Below are positions 1 to 9,321 of a stretch of 53,504 nt of DNA, piece by piece. The notes beneath the pieces are model-generated. The model did not search any database. It saw only the letters and a list, made by a program, of their open reading frames with translations, and was not told the origin of the DNA. The stretch comes from Actinomycetota bacterium (lineage in GTDB: Bacteria > Actinomycetota > Acidimicrobiia > Spongiisociales > UBA11373): the NCBI GenBank assembly GCA_016870535.1, contig VGBK01000006.1, positions 1 through 53,504 of the forward strand, written 5' to 3'. Position numbers and translations under genes: made by a program. Position 1 is the first letter of the stretch, and every line of letters starts with the position of its first letter.

Positions 1-629
1 CCGGCGAAGCCGAGCAGCCGCTCCGCTCCGGCCCGAGGGTCGCCCACCAGGTCCTCGTATCTCGCTGCCATGACGCGATTCGGGTACCGGGCCGCCAAGT
101 CGAGGAACATAAGAGCGGCCTGCTTCCAGCGCTCGAAGCCGTACCACCGATCTACCCGGTCTCGGTTCTTCGACCTGGCCTCCCGCCACTCGGCGCCGAA
201 GTCCCACGCTTCGTCCCATTCGCGCGGGGCGCCGCGGAACGAGGCCAGCACCGCTCGCGGGTCGCGCACCAGCAGCACCGCCGAGAGGCCGGGGCAACTC
301 GCCAGGAGGTGCGGCACCAGATGGAGGTAGTGGACCTCCTTCACCACCAGCAGCCCCGGCGCGGCATCCCGCTCCGGGAAGTCGGGGGTGTTGCCCAGCC
401 GGGCCTCGCCGGTCTGGCGCACGAAGGGGTCGTCGGTGGCCAGGACCGCCTCGAAGAAGGCGGCGATCTCCTCGGGGGTGCTGGTGAGGTCGAGGGTCGG
501 CCGGAACGACCAGGAGAACAACGGCTGGAAACGGAAAGCCACCGCCGGGTGGCTGCGGAACACCTGGCCCACCCAGGTGGTCCCCGAGCGGGGAACCCCG
601 GCGACCAGGAGAACCGGCGGGTGGCTCAT
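1..629 (-). CDS. Sulfotransferase, C-terminus truncated by window edge
   Basis: Manual reverse translation from ATG at 629: MSHPPVLLVAGVPRSGTTWVGQVFRSHPAVAFRFQPLFSWS; PRSGTTW is the PAPS-binding P-loop. Start overlaps the WbqC stop (ATGA). Confidence 0.85.
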   Translation of the reverse strand, partial: MSHPPVLLVAGVPRSGTTWVGQVFRSHPAVAFRFQPLFSWSFRPTLDLTSTPEEIAAFFEAVLATDDPFVRQTGEARLGNTPDFPERDAAPGLLVVKEVHYLHLVPHLLASCPGLSAVLLVRDPRAVLASFRGAPREWDEAWDFGAEWREARSKNRDRVDRWYGFERWKQAALMFLDLAARYPNRVMAARYEDLVGDPRAGAERLLGFA

Positions 630-1318
630 CGCCGCGACCGCAGGTAGGCGCGCGCCGCCTCGAGGCCGTCGCCGAGCAGCACGTCGAGGATGGAACGGTC
701 GTTCACCGTGCCGTCGGCCCCGGTGAAGGAGAGATCCCCGACGAACTCCAGGGCCATGCCCCGGGAAGCGAAGCGCGCCGCGGAATACAGGTCGCGGCCT
801 CCGGGCAGGTTCACGTAGGTGGCAGCGCCGGCCGCCTCACAAAGGGCCAGCAGCCGGTCTTCGCCCCGCAGCCGGGGATCTACCTCGAGGTCGCCGGCGT
901 CGACCAGGTCCACCTCGATACCCAGCAGGCGGCAGCAGTCATCGAGGCCCCGCCGCAGGTACGGGGCGAGCCGCTCGTGGCGCTCCGCGACGTTGGCGGT
1001 GAAGGCCAGATAGGCGGGATGCTGCTGCGCCGCCGACCCGAAGACGTTGCCCAGCGTGCGGCACTGCCGGTCGCCCCAATGGATCCGGTGGTTCACCCGG
1101 ATGGCATCGATGGGGGTGTCCAGAGCGGCCTGCTCCACGGGAACGGTCAGGTACTGCCACCCTCCGCCGCCGTGCGGCGAGCGAATCCGGTTGCGGTTCA
1201 CCCAGCCTCCCTTGCGGTACTGGGCGCTCCCGTAGACGACGAAGCGGTCCACCGCGGCGAGCAGCTCGAAGTACCCCAGGTAGGGGTAGAAGTAGGGCTG
1301 CATGACGGCCACGCGCAT
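626..1318 (-). CDS. WbqC-family protein
   Basis: C-terminal part of the long minus-strand ORF 626..3322; MRVAVMQPYFYPYLGYFELLAAVDRFVVYGSAQYRKGGWVNRNRI is typical of the WbqC family. True start is the ATG at 1318. Confidence 0.85.
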   Translation of the reverse strand: MRVAVMQPYFYPYLGYFELLAAVDRFVVYGSAQYRKGGWVNRNRIRSPHGGGGWQYLTVPVEQAALDTPIDAIRVNHRIHWGDRQCRTLGNVFGSAAQQHPAYLAFTANVAERHERLAPYLRRGLDDCCRLLGIEVDLVDAGDLEVDPRLRGEDRLLALCEAAGAATYVNLPGGRDLYSAARFASRGMALEFVGDLSFTGADGTVNDRSILDVLLGDGLEAARAYLRSRR

Positions 1319-1353
1319 CGGCCGCCGATTGTACGGGGCGGGCGGAGCGCCGC

Positions 1354-3285
1354 TCAGGAGCCGGCCAGGAAGTCGAGGAAAGCCCCCAGCTCTTCCCGGC
1401 CGAGCCGGGAGACCGCCGGGTGGCAGGGCACGTTCACGATGTGATCGAAGATGTGCTGCGCCTGGGCGCAGCCCTCCCGCAGCGGCTTGTAGTACTTGCG
1501 CACCACCAGCCAGGGGTTGGCCAGGTCGGCAAGGGAGCGCGCCTGGGGCAGAATGATCGGCACGCTGGCCGGGGTGGCCAGGTGGCGGGGGAAGTAGTGG
1601 CGGGGCCCGAGGATCTGCAGCCCGCGGTCGTAGGCCGCCGAGGCGAGGCGGCGGTACTGGGCGCGCCACAGCCCGAACCAGTCGTCGTAGGTGGCGAGGC
1701 GGCCGAGGATCATCCCGGCGGCGGCATCCGAGAGCTTGGCGTTGCTGGCCCAGCGCACCCCGGCGGCGGCCGCTTCGCCCAGGCCGTAGTTGGTCATGGC
1801 TCTCACCAGGTCGGCGCGCCGTTCGTCGACGATGGCCACGCCGCCCTCCCCGAAGCCCCAGGGCTTGGTGTGGTGGAAGCTGATGACCTCGTCGGCGCGG
1901 CCCGCCCACGGCCGCTCCATGTCGTAGGCGGTGGCGTTGTCGAAGAGCAGGCGCTTGCCGCGCCCTGCGGCGAACTCCACGAACCACTCCAGGTTCTCTC
2001 CCAGACCGAAGGGATTGGTGACCACGATGGCGTCGTACGACTCGTCCGGGATCTCCCGCAGCAGGCGCGGGTCCAGCACGCCCTTCGGCGTGCAGTCGAC
2101 GATGACGGCCTCGGCGAAGGGCCCGAGGGTGGTGCAGGGGAACCCGAAGGCCGACACCACCCAGCGGGTGCCCCGGCCCAACTCGGCGTCGTAGGCCGCG
2201 GCCACGGCTTCCAGGGCGAGGGTGGCGCTGGCGGCGGAGATCACCCGCGAGGAGGCCGGGAGCGAGAGCGCCTGGTGCACGTGCCCTTCGAGCACCCGGT
2301 TGACCGGCCCGTAGTTGGCCCAGTGGTGCTGCCGGGTGCTGAGCGCCCACAGGCGCTCCTGCAGCCCCGGGTCGATCTCCTTGGTGGGCACGAAGGGGAT
2401 GGGCCGCGCCGCCGCTTCCGCCTCGGCCTCTTCGGCGGCCAGCAGTCGGTCGATCTGCTCGCGGCGGCGCCGGTGGGGCCGCCACACCGGATGGTCGCCC
2501 CAGGCGTCGACCAGTTGCCCGCGCAGCATCTCGCCCTCGTGGATGGACAGGAGCACCTCGGGAGCGACCACGTCCAGGGCCCGCCCGAGATCCAGCACCG
2601 TGCCGGTCTCGAGGGCGCGGTACAGGCGGCAGGCCAGCCAGGTGGCCGCCGACCCGGCCTGGATGAGCACCACCGGCCGCGCGGCGCCCTGCAGGCGCCC
2701 GAGCAGGTCGGCCTCCACCTGGGTGCGGATCCCATGCACCCCCTCGATGGGGATCTCCAGGAAGGTGAACCGCGCTGCCTGGATGAACTCGTTGGCGGCG
2801 GCCAGGTGGGCCGGGCCCACCACGAACACCGGGCGGTCCCGCAGCGCCCGGAACAGTCCGGTGATCCTCCCGTCGAAGGCGGCGTCCCGGAAGGCCAGGC
2901 AATCGTCCCGTTGCCTCCAGTCGGGCACCTGCGCCCCGAGGATCCGCAGCACGTCGTCGGGGCGCACCGGGATCCCGGCCAGGGCCTCGGAGTCGCGATA
3001 CGGCTCGACTCCCACTCCCAGCACGAAGGATTCGTCGTGGGGAGGCGGGATCGCCGCCAGCAGCGCCGCCAGTTCCTCGCGGAACCCGTCGGCCACCAGG
3101 AAGGACCACATCTTCGCCCGGTAGGACTCCGGCTGTTCCAGTTCCTGGAGCTTCTCCCAGTAGCCGTGGTTGAGTTTGGTGTAGGTGAACCGGGGCAGGT
3201 CGCGCACCCGCCGGAGGTAATCCTCGAAGCGCTGCCGCGACTCCGCGGTCGCCGGGGAGGCGATCCGGGGCTCGAGGGCGGTCAC
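1354..3285 (-). CDS. Two-domain protein: GT-D-like N-terminal domain fused to DegT/DnrJ/EryC1-type PLP aminotransferase
   Basis: C-terminal half has the PLP-lysine context SFHHTKPWGFGEGG and FDNATAYD. N-terminal half has FVVGPAHLAAANEF...IQAGSAATWLACRLY..TVLDLGRALDV, resembling GT-D domains. GTG start near 3285 is inferred. Confidence 0.7.
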   Translation of the reverse strand: MTALEPRIASPATAESRQRFEDYLRRVRDLPRFTYTKLNHGYWEKLQELEQPESYRAKMWSFLVADGFREELAALLAAIPPPHDESFVLGVGVEPYRDSEALAGIPVRPDDVLRILGAQVPDWRQRDDCLAFRDAAFDGRITGLFRALRDRPVFVVGPAHLAAANEFIQAARFTFLEIPIEGVHGIRTQVEADLLGRLQGAARPVVLIQAGSAATWLACRLYRALETGTVLDLGRALDVVAPEVLLSIHEGEMLRGQLVDAWGDHPVWRPHRRRREQIDRLLAAEEAEAEAAARPIPFVPTKEIDPGLQERLWALSTRQHHWANYGPVNRVLEGHVHQALSLPASSRVISAASATLALEAVAAAYDAELGRGTRWVVSAFGFPCTTLGPFAEAVIVDCTPKGVLDPRLLREIPDESYDAIVVTNPFGLGENLEWFVEFAAGRGKRLLFDNATAYDMERPWAGRADEVISFHHTKPWGFGEGGVAIVDERRADLVRAMTNYGLGEAAAAGVRWASNAKLSDAAAGMILGRLATYDDWFGLWRAQYRRLASAAYDRGLQILGPRHYFPRHLATPASVPIILPQARSLADLANPWLVVRKYYKPLREGCAQAQHIFDHIVNVPCHPAVSRLGREELGAFLDFLAGS

Positions 3286-3366
3286 GGTGGGCCGGTGCCG
3301 GAGTTGCCGAGCATGAGCGCATCCTACGAGGACGGCGAGGCGGGCCGGGAACGATAGCCTTGGGGC

Positions 3367-3990
3367 ATGGGCGAGACCCCGAAGGTCTTCTGCATCGGCC
3401 GCAACAAGACGGGCACCACTTCCCTGGCGGCGGCCCTGCGCGACCTCGGGCTGCGGGTCGGCTCCCAGCAGCGGGGAGAGCAACTCCTCGAGGCCTGGGC
3501 GGAACGGCGTTTCCGGCCCATTGCCCGTCTGGCCGCCACCGCCGACGCCTTCCAGGACGTGCCGTTCAGCCTGGACTACACCTTCCAGGCCATGGACTTC
3601 TCGTTTCCGGGGTCCCGCTTCGTCCTCACCCTGCGCCGCAGCCCGGAGGAGTGGTTCGCCTCGCTGACCCGCTTCCACACCCGGATCGTGGGCAAGGGGC
3701 GCCTGCCCACCCCCGACGACCTGAAGGAGTTCCCGTACCGGGCGCCGGGGTGGATCTGGCGGGCGCAGCAACTCGTCTACGGGATCGACGAGGAGACCCT
3801 GTACGACCGCGAGATCTACCTCGAGCACTACCGCAGCCACGAGACGCGGGTGCGGGACTACTTCCGGCACCGGCCCGGCGACCTGCTGGTGCTCGACGTG
3901 TCGGCGACCGACGCCCTGCCGCGGCTCTCCACCTTCCTGGGACTGGGCCCGGTGGAAGGCCCCATGCCGCACCTCAACCGCTCGACGTGA
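3367..3990 (+). CDS. Sulfotransferase-family P-loop protein
   Basis: MGETPKVFCIGRNKTGTTSLAAALRDLGL (P-loop NKTGTTS) and FVLTLRRSPEEWFASLTRFH, typical of the sulfotransferase family. Confidence 0.8.
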   Translation: MGETPKVFCIGRNKTGTTSLAAALRDLGLRVGSQQRGEQLLEAWAERRFRPIARLAATADAFQDVPFSLDYTFQAMDFSFPGSRFVLTLRRSPEEWFASLTRFHTRIVGKGRLPTPDDLKEFPYRAPGWIWRAQQLVYGIDEETLYDREIYLEHYRSHETRVRDYFRHRPGDLLVLDVSATDALPRLSTFLGLGPVEGPMPHLNRST

Positions 3991-4008
3991 CCGGCAGCTC
4001 AGGGCCGC

Positions 4009-4794
4009 CTACACGATCGCCCGAATCATGCCCCCGTCGACGTTCAGCGTCGCCCCGGTGATGTAGGCCGCGGCATCTGAGAGCAGGAACGCCGCCGCCC
4101 GGGCGAACTCCTCGACCGACCCGTAGCGCCCCAGAGGGATCTGGGCCTCGAACCCCGCCCGGGCTTCCCCAACGCCGATGCCCAGGCGCTGGGCGGTGTC
4201 GGAGTCGAGAGCGGCCACCCGCTCGGTCGCCACCCGTCCCGGGATGAGGTGGTTGACCCGGATGCCGGCCGGGGCCCACTCGTCGGCCAGGCCCTTGGCC
4301 AGGGCCGCCACCCCGGATCGCATGATCCCCGAGAGGACCAGGGTGCCCACGGGCTGGCGCACCACCGCGCCCGTCATGAACAGCAGGGCCCCGCCGGAGC
4401 GGAGGTGCGCCCGGGCGGCGGCGGCGATCTCCAGGGCGGAGCGCAAGGTGAGCCGGTAGGCGGCGTCCCAATCGGCGGGCCGGGTGTCGGCGAAGCGCCC
4501 CGGCGGAGGCCCCCCGGCATTGGCCACCACCAGGTCGAGGCCCTCCCAGCCGGCGGCCAGGCCGTCCAGCCAGGCGGTGGTGGCTCCTTCCTCGGCAACG
4601 TCCACCACCGCCGGGACCACCTCGGCCCCCTTCTCTTCGCGGAGCTGCGCCGCGGCGCGCTCGATGCGGAAGCGGTCGCGCCCGCAGATTCCCACCCGGC
4701 AGCCGGCGCCGGCCAGTTCCCGCGCGATGCCGAAGCCGAGACCGCCCGAGGCGGCGGCGACGGCGGCGCGCTTACCCCCGAGACCCAGGTCCAT
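4009..4794 (-). CDS. SDR-family oxidoreductase
   Basis: N-terminal nucleotide-binding region AAASGGLGFGIARELAGAG, NAGG, C-terminal YITGATLNVDGGM. Confidence 0.9.
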   Translation of the reverse strand: MDLGLGGKRAAVAAASGGLGFGIARELAGAGCRVGICGRDRFRIERAAAQLREEKGAEVVPAVVDVAEEGATTAWLDGLAAGWEGLDLVVANAGGPPPGRFADTRPADWDAAYRLTLRSALEIAAAARAHLRSGGALLFMTGAVVRQPVGTLVLSGIMRSGVAALAKGLADEWAPAGIRVNHLIPGRVATERVAALDSDTAQRLGIGVGEARAGFEAQIPLGRYGSVEEFARAAAFLLSDAAAYITGATLNVDGGMIRAIV

Positions 4795-4804
4795 GGGCCG
4801 GATG

Positions 4805-5965
4805 CTACCCGGCCGCCGCCTCGGACTTCTTGCGGCCCCGGCCGGCCAGGGACCCGGCGAGGACGGCCAGGGCCAGGAACACCGCCCCCACGATCACCAG
4901 GGCCACCGGGACCCCCAGACTGTCCCCGAAGAAGTACACCACAGCCCAGGTGATGTAGCCGAAGGCGCCGATCATGCCCAGTGCCAGCAGTGCCGTCTGG
5001 CGGGTGGGCACGCTCAACGCCACCAGGCCTGCCGTGGTCAGCAACGCCGGGGCGAGCAGCCATGCGTAGTCGTCGACCCCGATGGCGGGGCCGACCACCG
5101 CCCCCAGGCAGCCGAAGGCCACCGCCACCCAGCCCGGTTCGAGCACGTGGCGGGCGCCGAGTGCCGCCCAGCCGATCCCCAGGGCCCAGACCGCGACGGC
5201 GAAGCACCAGGTCGGAGGGGTGTCGTCGAGCACGCAGAGCAGGCCCGAGACGACCAGGACGTGCAACGAGGCGAACAGGGCCACCTGCTGCAGCCCGTAG
5301 CGGCGCACCGCCCACAGAACCCCGGACACGACCGCGCACCCCGACCCCACGAGCAGGGCGACGAGCTCGCCGTCCCAATCCAGGATCTCGCCGCCCAGCA
5401 CCGCCAGCGCCCAGGCGGTGCCCCCCACCGCGAGGGCCCAGAGCACGCTCATCAAGCGGCGGAACGCCGGCTCCTCCTGGCGGCGGAGCAGGAGGCCGCC
5501 CAGGATCAGCAGGGCGGTGCCCGCCGCCGGGATCACGAGGCGGGCCCAAGCGGCCAGGTCGTCCCAGCGCTGGCCCAGCATCACCCCGACGGCAGCCAGG
5601 ACCAGCACCACCCCCGTGTAGCCCAGGGCTTCGGCAAGCACGGACACCCGCTTTTCGCCGGAGGCCGCGGCCCCGGCGGCCGGCGCCGCCCGCTCGAAGC
5701 CGGCGATGGCATCGGCCTGCTCGACCGAGATGAGGCCGGCGCCCACCCAGCGGGCCAGGTCGGACCCGAGCGTGCCGGGCCCCGCCCCCCTCGCCGTCGC
5801 CGGCTTCCCCGGTGCCTCCACCGGAGGCTCTTCGGCGACGCGGCGCCAGTCGGCCGCGCCGCCGGCCCGTCCCCGCCGCCGCTGCCAGGTGAAGACCCCG
5901 GCGACGATGGAGGCAACGACGATGGAAGCAACGACGATGAGGGGAATGAGGCTCCGGATGATCAT
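4805..5965 (-). CDS. DUF2157-like multi-pass membrane protein
   Basis: N-terminal LARWVGAGLISVEQADAIAGFE followed by many hydrophobic segments. Confidence 0.65.
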   Translation of the reverse strand: MIIRSLIPLIVVASIVVASIVAGVFTWQRRRGRAGGAADWRRVAEEPPVEAPGKPATARGAGPGTLGSDLARWVGAGLISVEQADAIAGFERAAPAAGAAASGEKRVSVLAEALGYTGVVLVLAAVGVMLGQRWDDLAAWARLVIPAAGTALLILGGLLLRRQEEPAFRRLMSVLWALAVGGTAWALAVLGGEILDWDGELVALLVGSGCAVVSGVLWAVRRYGLQQVALFASLHVLVVSGLLCVLDDTPPTWCFAVAVWALGIGWAALGARHVLEPGWVAVAFGCLGAVVGPAIGVDDYAWLLAPALLTTAGLVALSVPTRQTALLALGMIGAFGYITWAVVYFFGDSLGVPVALVIVGAVFLALAVLAGSLAGRGRKKSEAAAG

Positions 5966-6009
5966 GACGCACCTCCTGCCGCCAACCTACGCGGGCGCGC
6001 GGCGGGCGC

Positions 6010-7410
6010 CTATCCGGGAGGGGCCGGAGCCGATGCCGGAGGCACGGGCTTGCCGAGATCGGACCGCTCCACCCGGTCGACCGTTACCCAGCGTTTCGGC
6101 ACCTGATGTGCTGCCAGGCGTGCTCGGGCGAAAGCCTCCAACTCCGCCGGATCGAGGGCGCCGGGAGCCGCCGGCGCGACCTCGGCCACCACCCGCCGGC
6201 CCCATTCCGCATCGGGCTCCCCGTAGACCCGGGCGTCGGCCACCCCGCAGTGCCGGCGCAGCACCGCCTCGACCTCCTCTGGATGGACGTTCTCCCCCCC
6301 GGTGACGATCACGGCGTCGGCCCGTCCCGCCACGAAGAGGTACCCCGCGTCGTCGAGCCACCCCGAGTCCCCGGTGCGGAACCAGGCGTCGGCCGGCCGC
6401 TCGGGCTCGCCCAGGTACCCGGGGGAGACGGCGCGGCCCCGCACCTCCAGGCGGCCCTCCACCTCCGGGGGAAGGGGCCGGCCGTCGGCGCCCACCGCCC
6501 GCACCGCGAAGCCGTCGAGGGGGCGCCCGACGCTGCCCGGCCGTCGGCCCGCCTCGCCCGGGGCCTCGGTGGCCACCTGGGAGGCGGTCTCGGTCATGCC
6601 GTAGGTGGCCAGTGCCGGCAGCCCCGCCCGACGCGCCGCGCGCAGCAGGGCCGTGTCGGCGGAGCCCCCGCCCACCAGTACCGCCCGCAGCCTCCGGAAA
6701 GGCCCGGGCCGCTCGTCCAGGATGCGCCGCAGCATGGTGGGCACCAGCGAGGCGAAGTCGGCGGCGCCCGAGGACAGCAGGGCGGCGGCTCGCCCGGCGT
6801 CGAAAGTCTCCTCCAGAACCACCATCCCCCCCTCACGGGAAGACCGCCAAAGGACGGAGAGGCCCCCCACGTGATACAGGGGAAGCACCCCCAGCCAGCG
6901 GTCGCCGGGGCCGTTGCCCAGCCGGGCCTGCGACCCGGCCGCCGCCGCCTCCAGGTTGGCCCCGGTGAGCACCACCGGCCGGCCCCCTCCCGAGGTGCCT
7001 GAGGTGAAGACCACGAAGCGAGCCTGCGGGTCGGGGGGTCCGCCCCGCCCCGGGGGCGGCTCCCGATGGCGCCGCCTTGAGCGGGGCAGATCGAGGCCCG
7101 GGCCCCGGCCCCACACGGCCCTCACCCCGGCCGCCTCCGCCAGCCGCCTGGCCTGCCCCGGCAGCCACCGCGGGCTGAGCACCACGGGAACCGCCCCGGC
7201 CCGCGGGATACCCCACAAGGCGGCCACCGTGCCCGGCGTGCCCTCCCCCCACAGGCCCACCCGGTCTCCGGGGACGACCCCGGAGGCGGCCAGGTCGGCG
7301 GCGACCGCGTCGGCGGCGGCGTCGAGGGTGGCGTAGGTCGCCGCCTCTTCACCGCAAGCCAGCGCCGGGCCCTGCGGGAAGCGCCCGGCCGAGGAGCGGA
7401 GCCAGTCCAT
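6010..7410 (-). CDS. menE: AMP-binding enzyme, probable o-succinylbenzoate-CoA ligase
   Basis: VVFTSGTSGGGRPVVLT, YGMTETASQV, FRTGDSGWLDDAGYLFVAGRADAVIVTGGENVHPEEVE; divergent from menB. Confidence 0.8.
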   Translation of the reverse strand: MDWLRSSAGRFPQGPALACGEEAATYATLDAAADAVAADLAASGVVPGDRVGLWGEGTPGTVAALWGIPRAGAVPVVLSPRWLPGQARRLAEAAGVRAVWGRGPGLDLPRSRRRHREPPPGRGGPPDPQARFVVFTSGTSGGGRPVVLTGANLEAAAAGSQARLGNGPGDRWLGVLPLYHVGGLSVLWRSSREGGMVVLEETFDAGRAAALLSSGAADFASLVPTMLRRILDERPGPFRRLRAVLVGGGSADTALLRAARRAGLPALATYGMTETASQVATEAPGEAGRRPGSVGRPLDGFAVRAVGADGRPLPPEVEGRLEVRGRAVSPGYLGEPERPADAWFRTGDSGWLDDAGYLFVAGRADAVIVTGGENVHPEEVEAVLRRHCGVADARVYGEPDAEWGRRVVAEVAPAAPGALDPAELEAFARARLAAHQVPKRWVTVDRVERSDLGKPVPPASAPAPPG

Positions 7411-7463
7411 GAGGCCTCACTACAGTACCGGCGCGCCGCCCCCACTCGTCAGGAGACCGTCCC

Positions 7464-8282
7464 ATGCCCGCCATGTGGGAGCCCTCGGGAGACTACGAGG
7501 ACATCCTCTACGCCACCGCCGAGGGCATCGCCAAGATCACCATCAACCGCCCCGAGGTGCGCAACGCCTTCCGGCCCACCACCCTGTTCGAGCTGGCCCA
7601 CGCCTTCGAGCGGGCCCGCAACGACGCCGCAGTCGGGGTGATCATCCTGACCGGCGCCGGCGACCGGGCCTTCTGTTCCGGCGGTGACCAGCGAATCCGG
7701 GGCGACGCCGGATACGTGGACCCGACCGGTACTCCGCGGCTGAACGTCCTCGACCTGCAGATACAGATGCGCCGGCTCCCCAAGCCGATCATCGCCATGG
7801 TGGCCGGGTACGCCATCGGCGGCGGCCACGTGCTGCACCTCGTCTGCGATCTGACCATCGCCGCCGACAACGCGGTGTTCGGCCAGACCGGGCCCAAGGT
7901 GGGCTCCTTCGACGGCGGCTACGGGGCCGGCCTACTGGCCCGCATGGTGGGCGACAAGCGCGCCCGGGAGATCTGGTACCTGTGCCGCCAGTACTCGGCG
8001 CAGGAGGCCTACGAGATGGGCATGGTCAACAAAGTGGTGCCCCTCGCCGACCTGGAGGCCGAGACGGTGGCCTGGGCCCGCGAGATCCTGGCCAAGTCCC
8101 CCCTGGCCATCCGCCTGATGAAAGCGGCCATCAACGCCGCCGCCGACGGACTGGCCGGGCAGCAGCAACTGGCGGGCGACGCCACCTTGCTCTTCTACAT
8201 GAGCGAGGAGGCGCAGGAGGGCCGGGACTCGTTCGTGCAGCGGCGCGAACCCGACTTCGGCCGGTTCCCTCGCCTCCCGTGA
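7464..8282 (+). CDS. menB: 1,4-dihydroxy-2-naphthoyl-CoA synthase
   Basis: [77 protein letters not shown]; crotonase fold with MenB-type motifs. Confidence 0.95.
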   Translation: MPAMWEPSGDYEDILYATAEGIAKITINRPEVRNAFRPTTLFELAHAFERARNDAAVGVIILTGAGDRAFCSGGDQRIRGDAGYVDPTGTPRLNVLDLQIQMRRLPKPIIAMVAGYAIGGGHVLHLVCDLTIAADNAVFGQTGPKVGSFDGGYGAGLLARMVGDKRAREIWYLCRQYSAQEAYEMGMVNKVVPLADLEAETVAWAREILAKSPLAIRLMKAAINAAADGLAGQQQLAGDATLLFYMSEEAQEGRDSFVQRREPDFGRFPRLP

Positions 8283-9157
8283 GCATCCTGCGCACCTGGG
8301 TAGGCGCCGCCCGGCCGGCGACCTTGTGGGCCGCCGCGGCGCCGGTGGCGGTGGGCACCGGTGTGGCCTGGGGGGACGGCTCCTTCCGGACGGACGCCTT
8401 CCTGGTGGCGCTGACCGCCGCCCTCCTCATCAACGTCGGGGCCAACTTCGCCAACGACGCCTCCGACGCCCGCCGCGGGGCCGACGGACCGGCGCGCCTC
8501 GGCCCCACCCGGGCGGTGGCTTCCGGGCTCATCAGCCCCCGAGCCATGTGGGCCGGGGTCGCCGTGGTCTTCACCCTGGCCTCGGCCGGGGGGATCTTCC
8601 TGGCGACGATCGCCGGGTGGCCGGTGCTCGCCGTGGGCGCCGCCGCGCTGGCGGCCGCCCTGGCCTACACCGGCGGCCCCTGGCCCTACGGCTACCGGGG
8701 CCTGGGGGAAGCGGCCGTCTTCGCCTTCTTCGGCCTGGCGGCCACGGTGGGCGCCCGTTTCGTGCACGACGCCACCGCCCCCGGCGCCGCCTGGCTCCTG
8801 GCGGTGCCGATGGGCCTCACCGCTACCGCCGTGCTGGTAGCCAACAACGTGCGCGATGTGGACACCGATCGCGCCGCCGGAAAGCGCACGCTCGCCGTGC
8901 TCCTGGGCCGAGGCGGCGGGCGCCGCCTGTACGCCGCCCTCATAGCCGGAGCCTTCGCCGTCCTCGCCCTGGAGGCCGGTCTCGGCGCCGTGCCCCGCCT
9001 CTGCCTGCTGGGCCTGCTCGCCGCCCCGGCGGGGCTGCCGCTGACGCGGGCCGTGTTCCGGGAGACCGGGGGAGCGGCGCTCATTCGCGCCCTCAAGGCC
9101 ACCGCCCGCCTCCATGCCCTCTTCGGGGCCCTCATCGCCGTCGGCGCCGCTCTCTGA
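8279..9157 (+). CDS. menA: 1,4-dihydroxy-2-naphthoate polyprenyltransferase
   Basis: UbiA-type: [36 protein letters not shown], multiple TM segments; GTG start overlaps the menB stop (GTGA). Confidence 0.9.
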   Translation: MSILRTWVGAARPATLWAAAAPVAVGTGVAWGDGSFRTDAFLVALTAALLINVGANFANDASDARRGADGPARLGPTRAVASGLISPRAMWAGVAVVFTLASAGGIFLATIAGWPVLAVGAAALAAALAYTGGPWPYGYRGLGEAAVFAFFGLAATVGARFVHDATAPGAAWLLAVPMGLTATAVLVANNVRDVDTDRAAGKRTLAVLLGRGGGRRLYAALIAGAFAVLALEAGLGAVPRLCLLGLLAAPAGLPLTRAVFRETGGAALIRALKATARLHALFGALIAVGAAL

Positions 9158-9265
9158 TCGCCTCAAGCCGGCGAAATGGGCTGCCGATGCCGGCGCCACG
9201 CCCCATTCATCCATGGAGGGGTCGATTCCGGGAGGCCGCCGATCGACGGCCTGTTGATGGGGAGC

Positions 9266-9291
9266 CGAGCCGGCCCGATCGGGCCGGCTCG
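9266..9291. promoter_or_regulatory. 26-bp perfect palindrome upstream of menD
   Basis: CGAGCCGGCCCGATCGGGCCGGCTCG equals its own reverse complement; centre CGATCG; 30 bp before the menD start. Confidence 0.6.
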
Positions 9292-9321
9292 CTCGCGCCG
9301 CACCGGGTAACGTTCCCCTCC

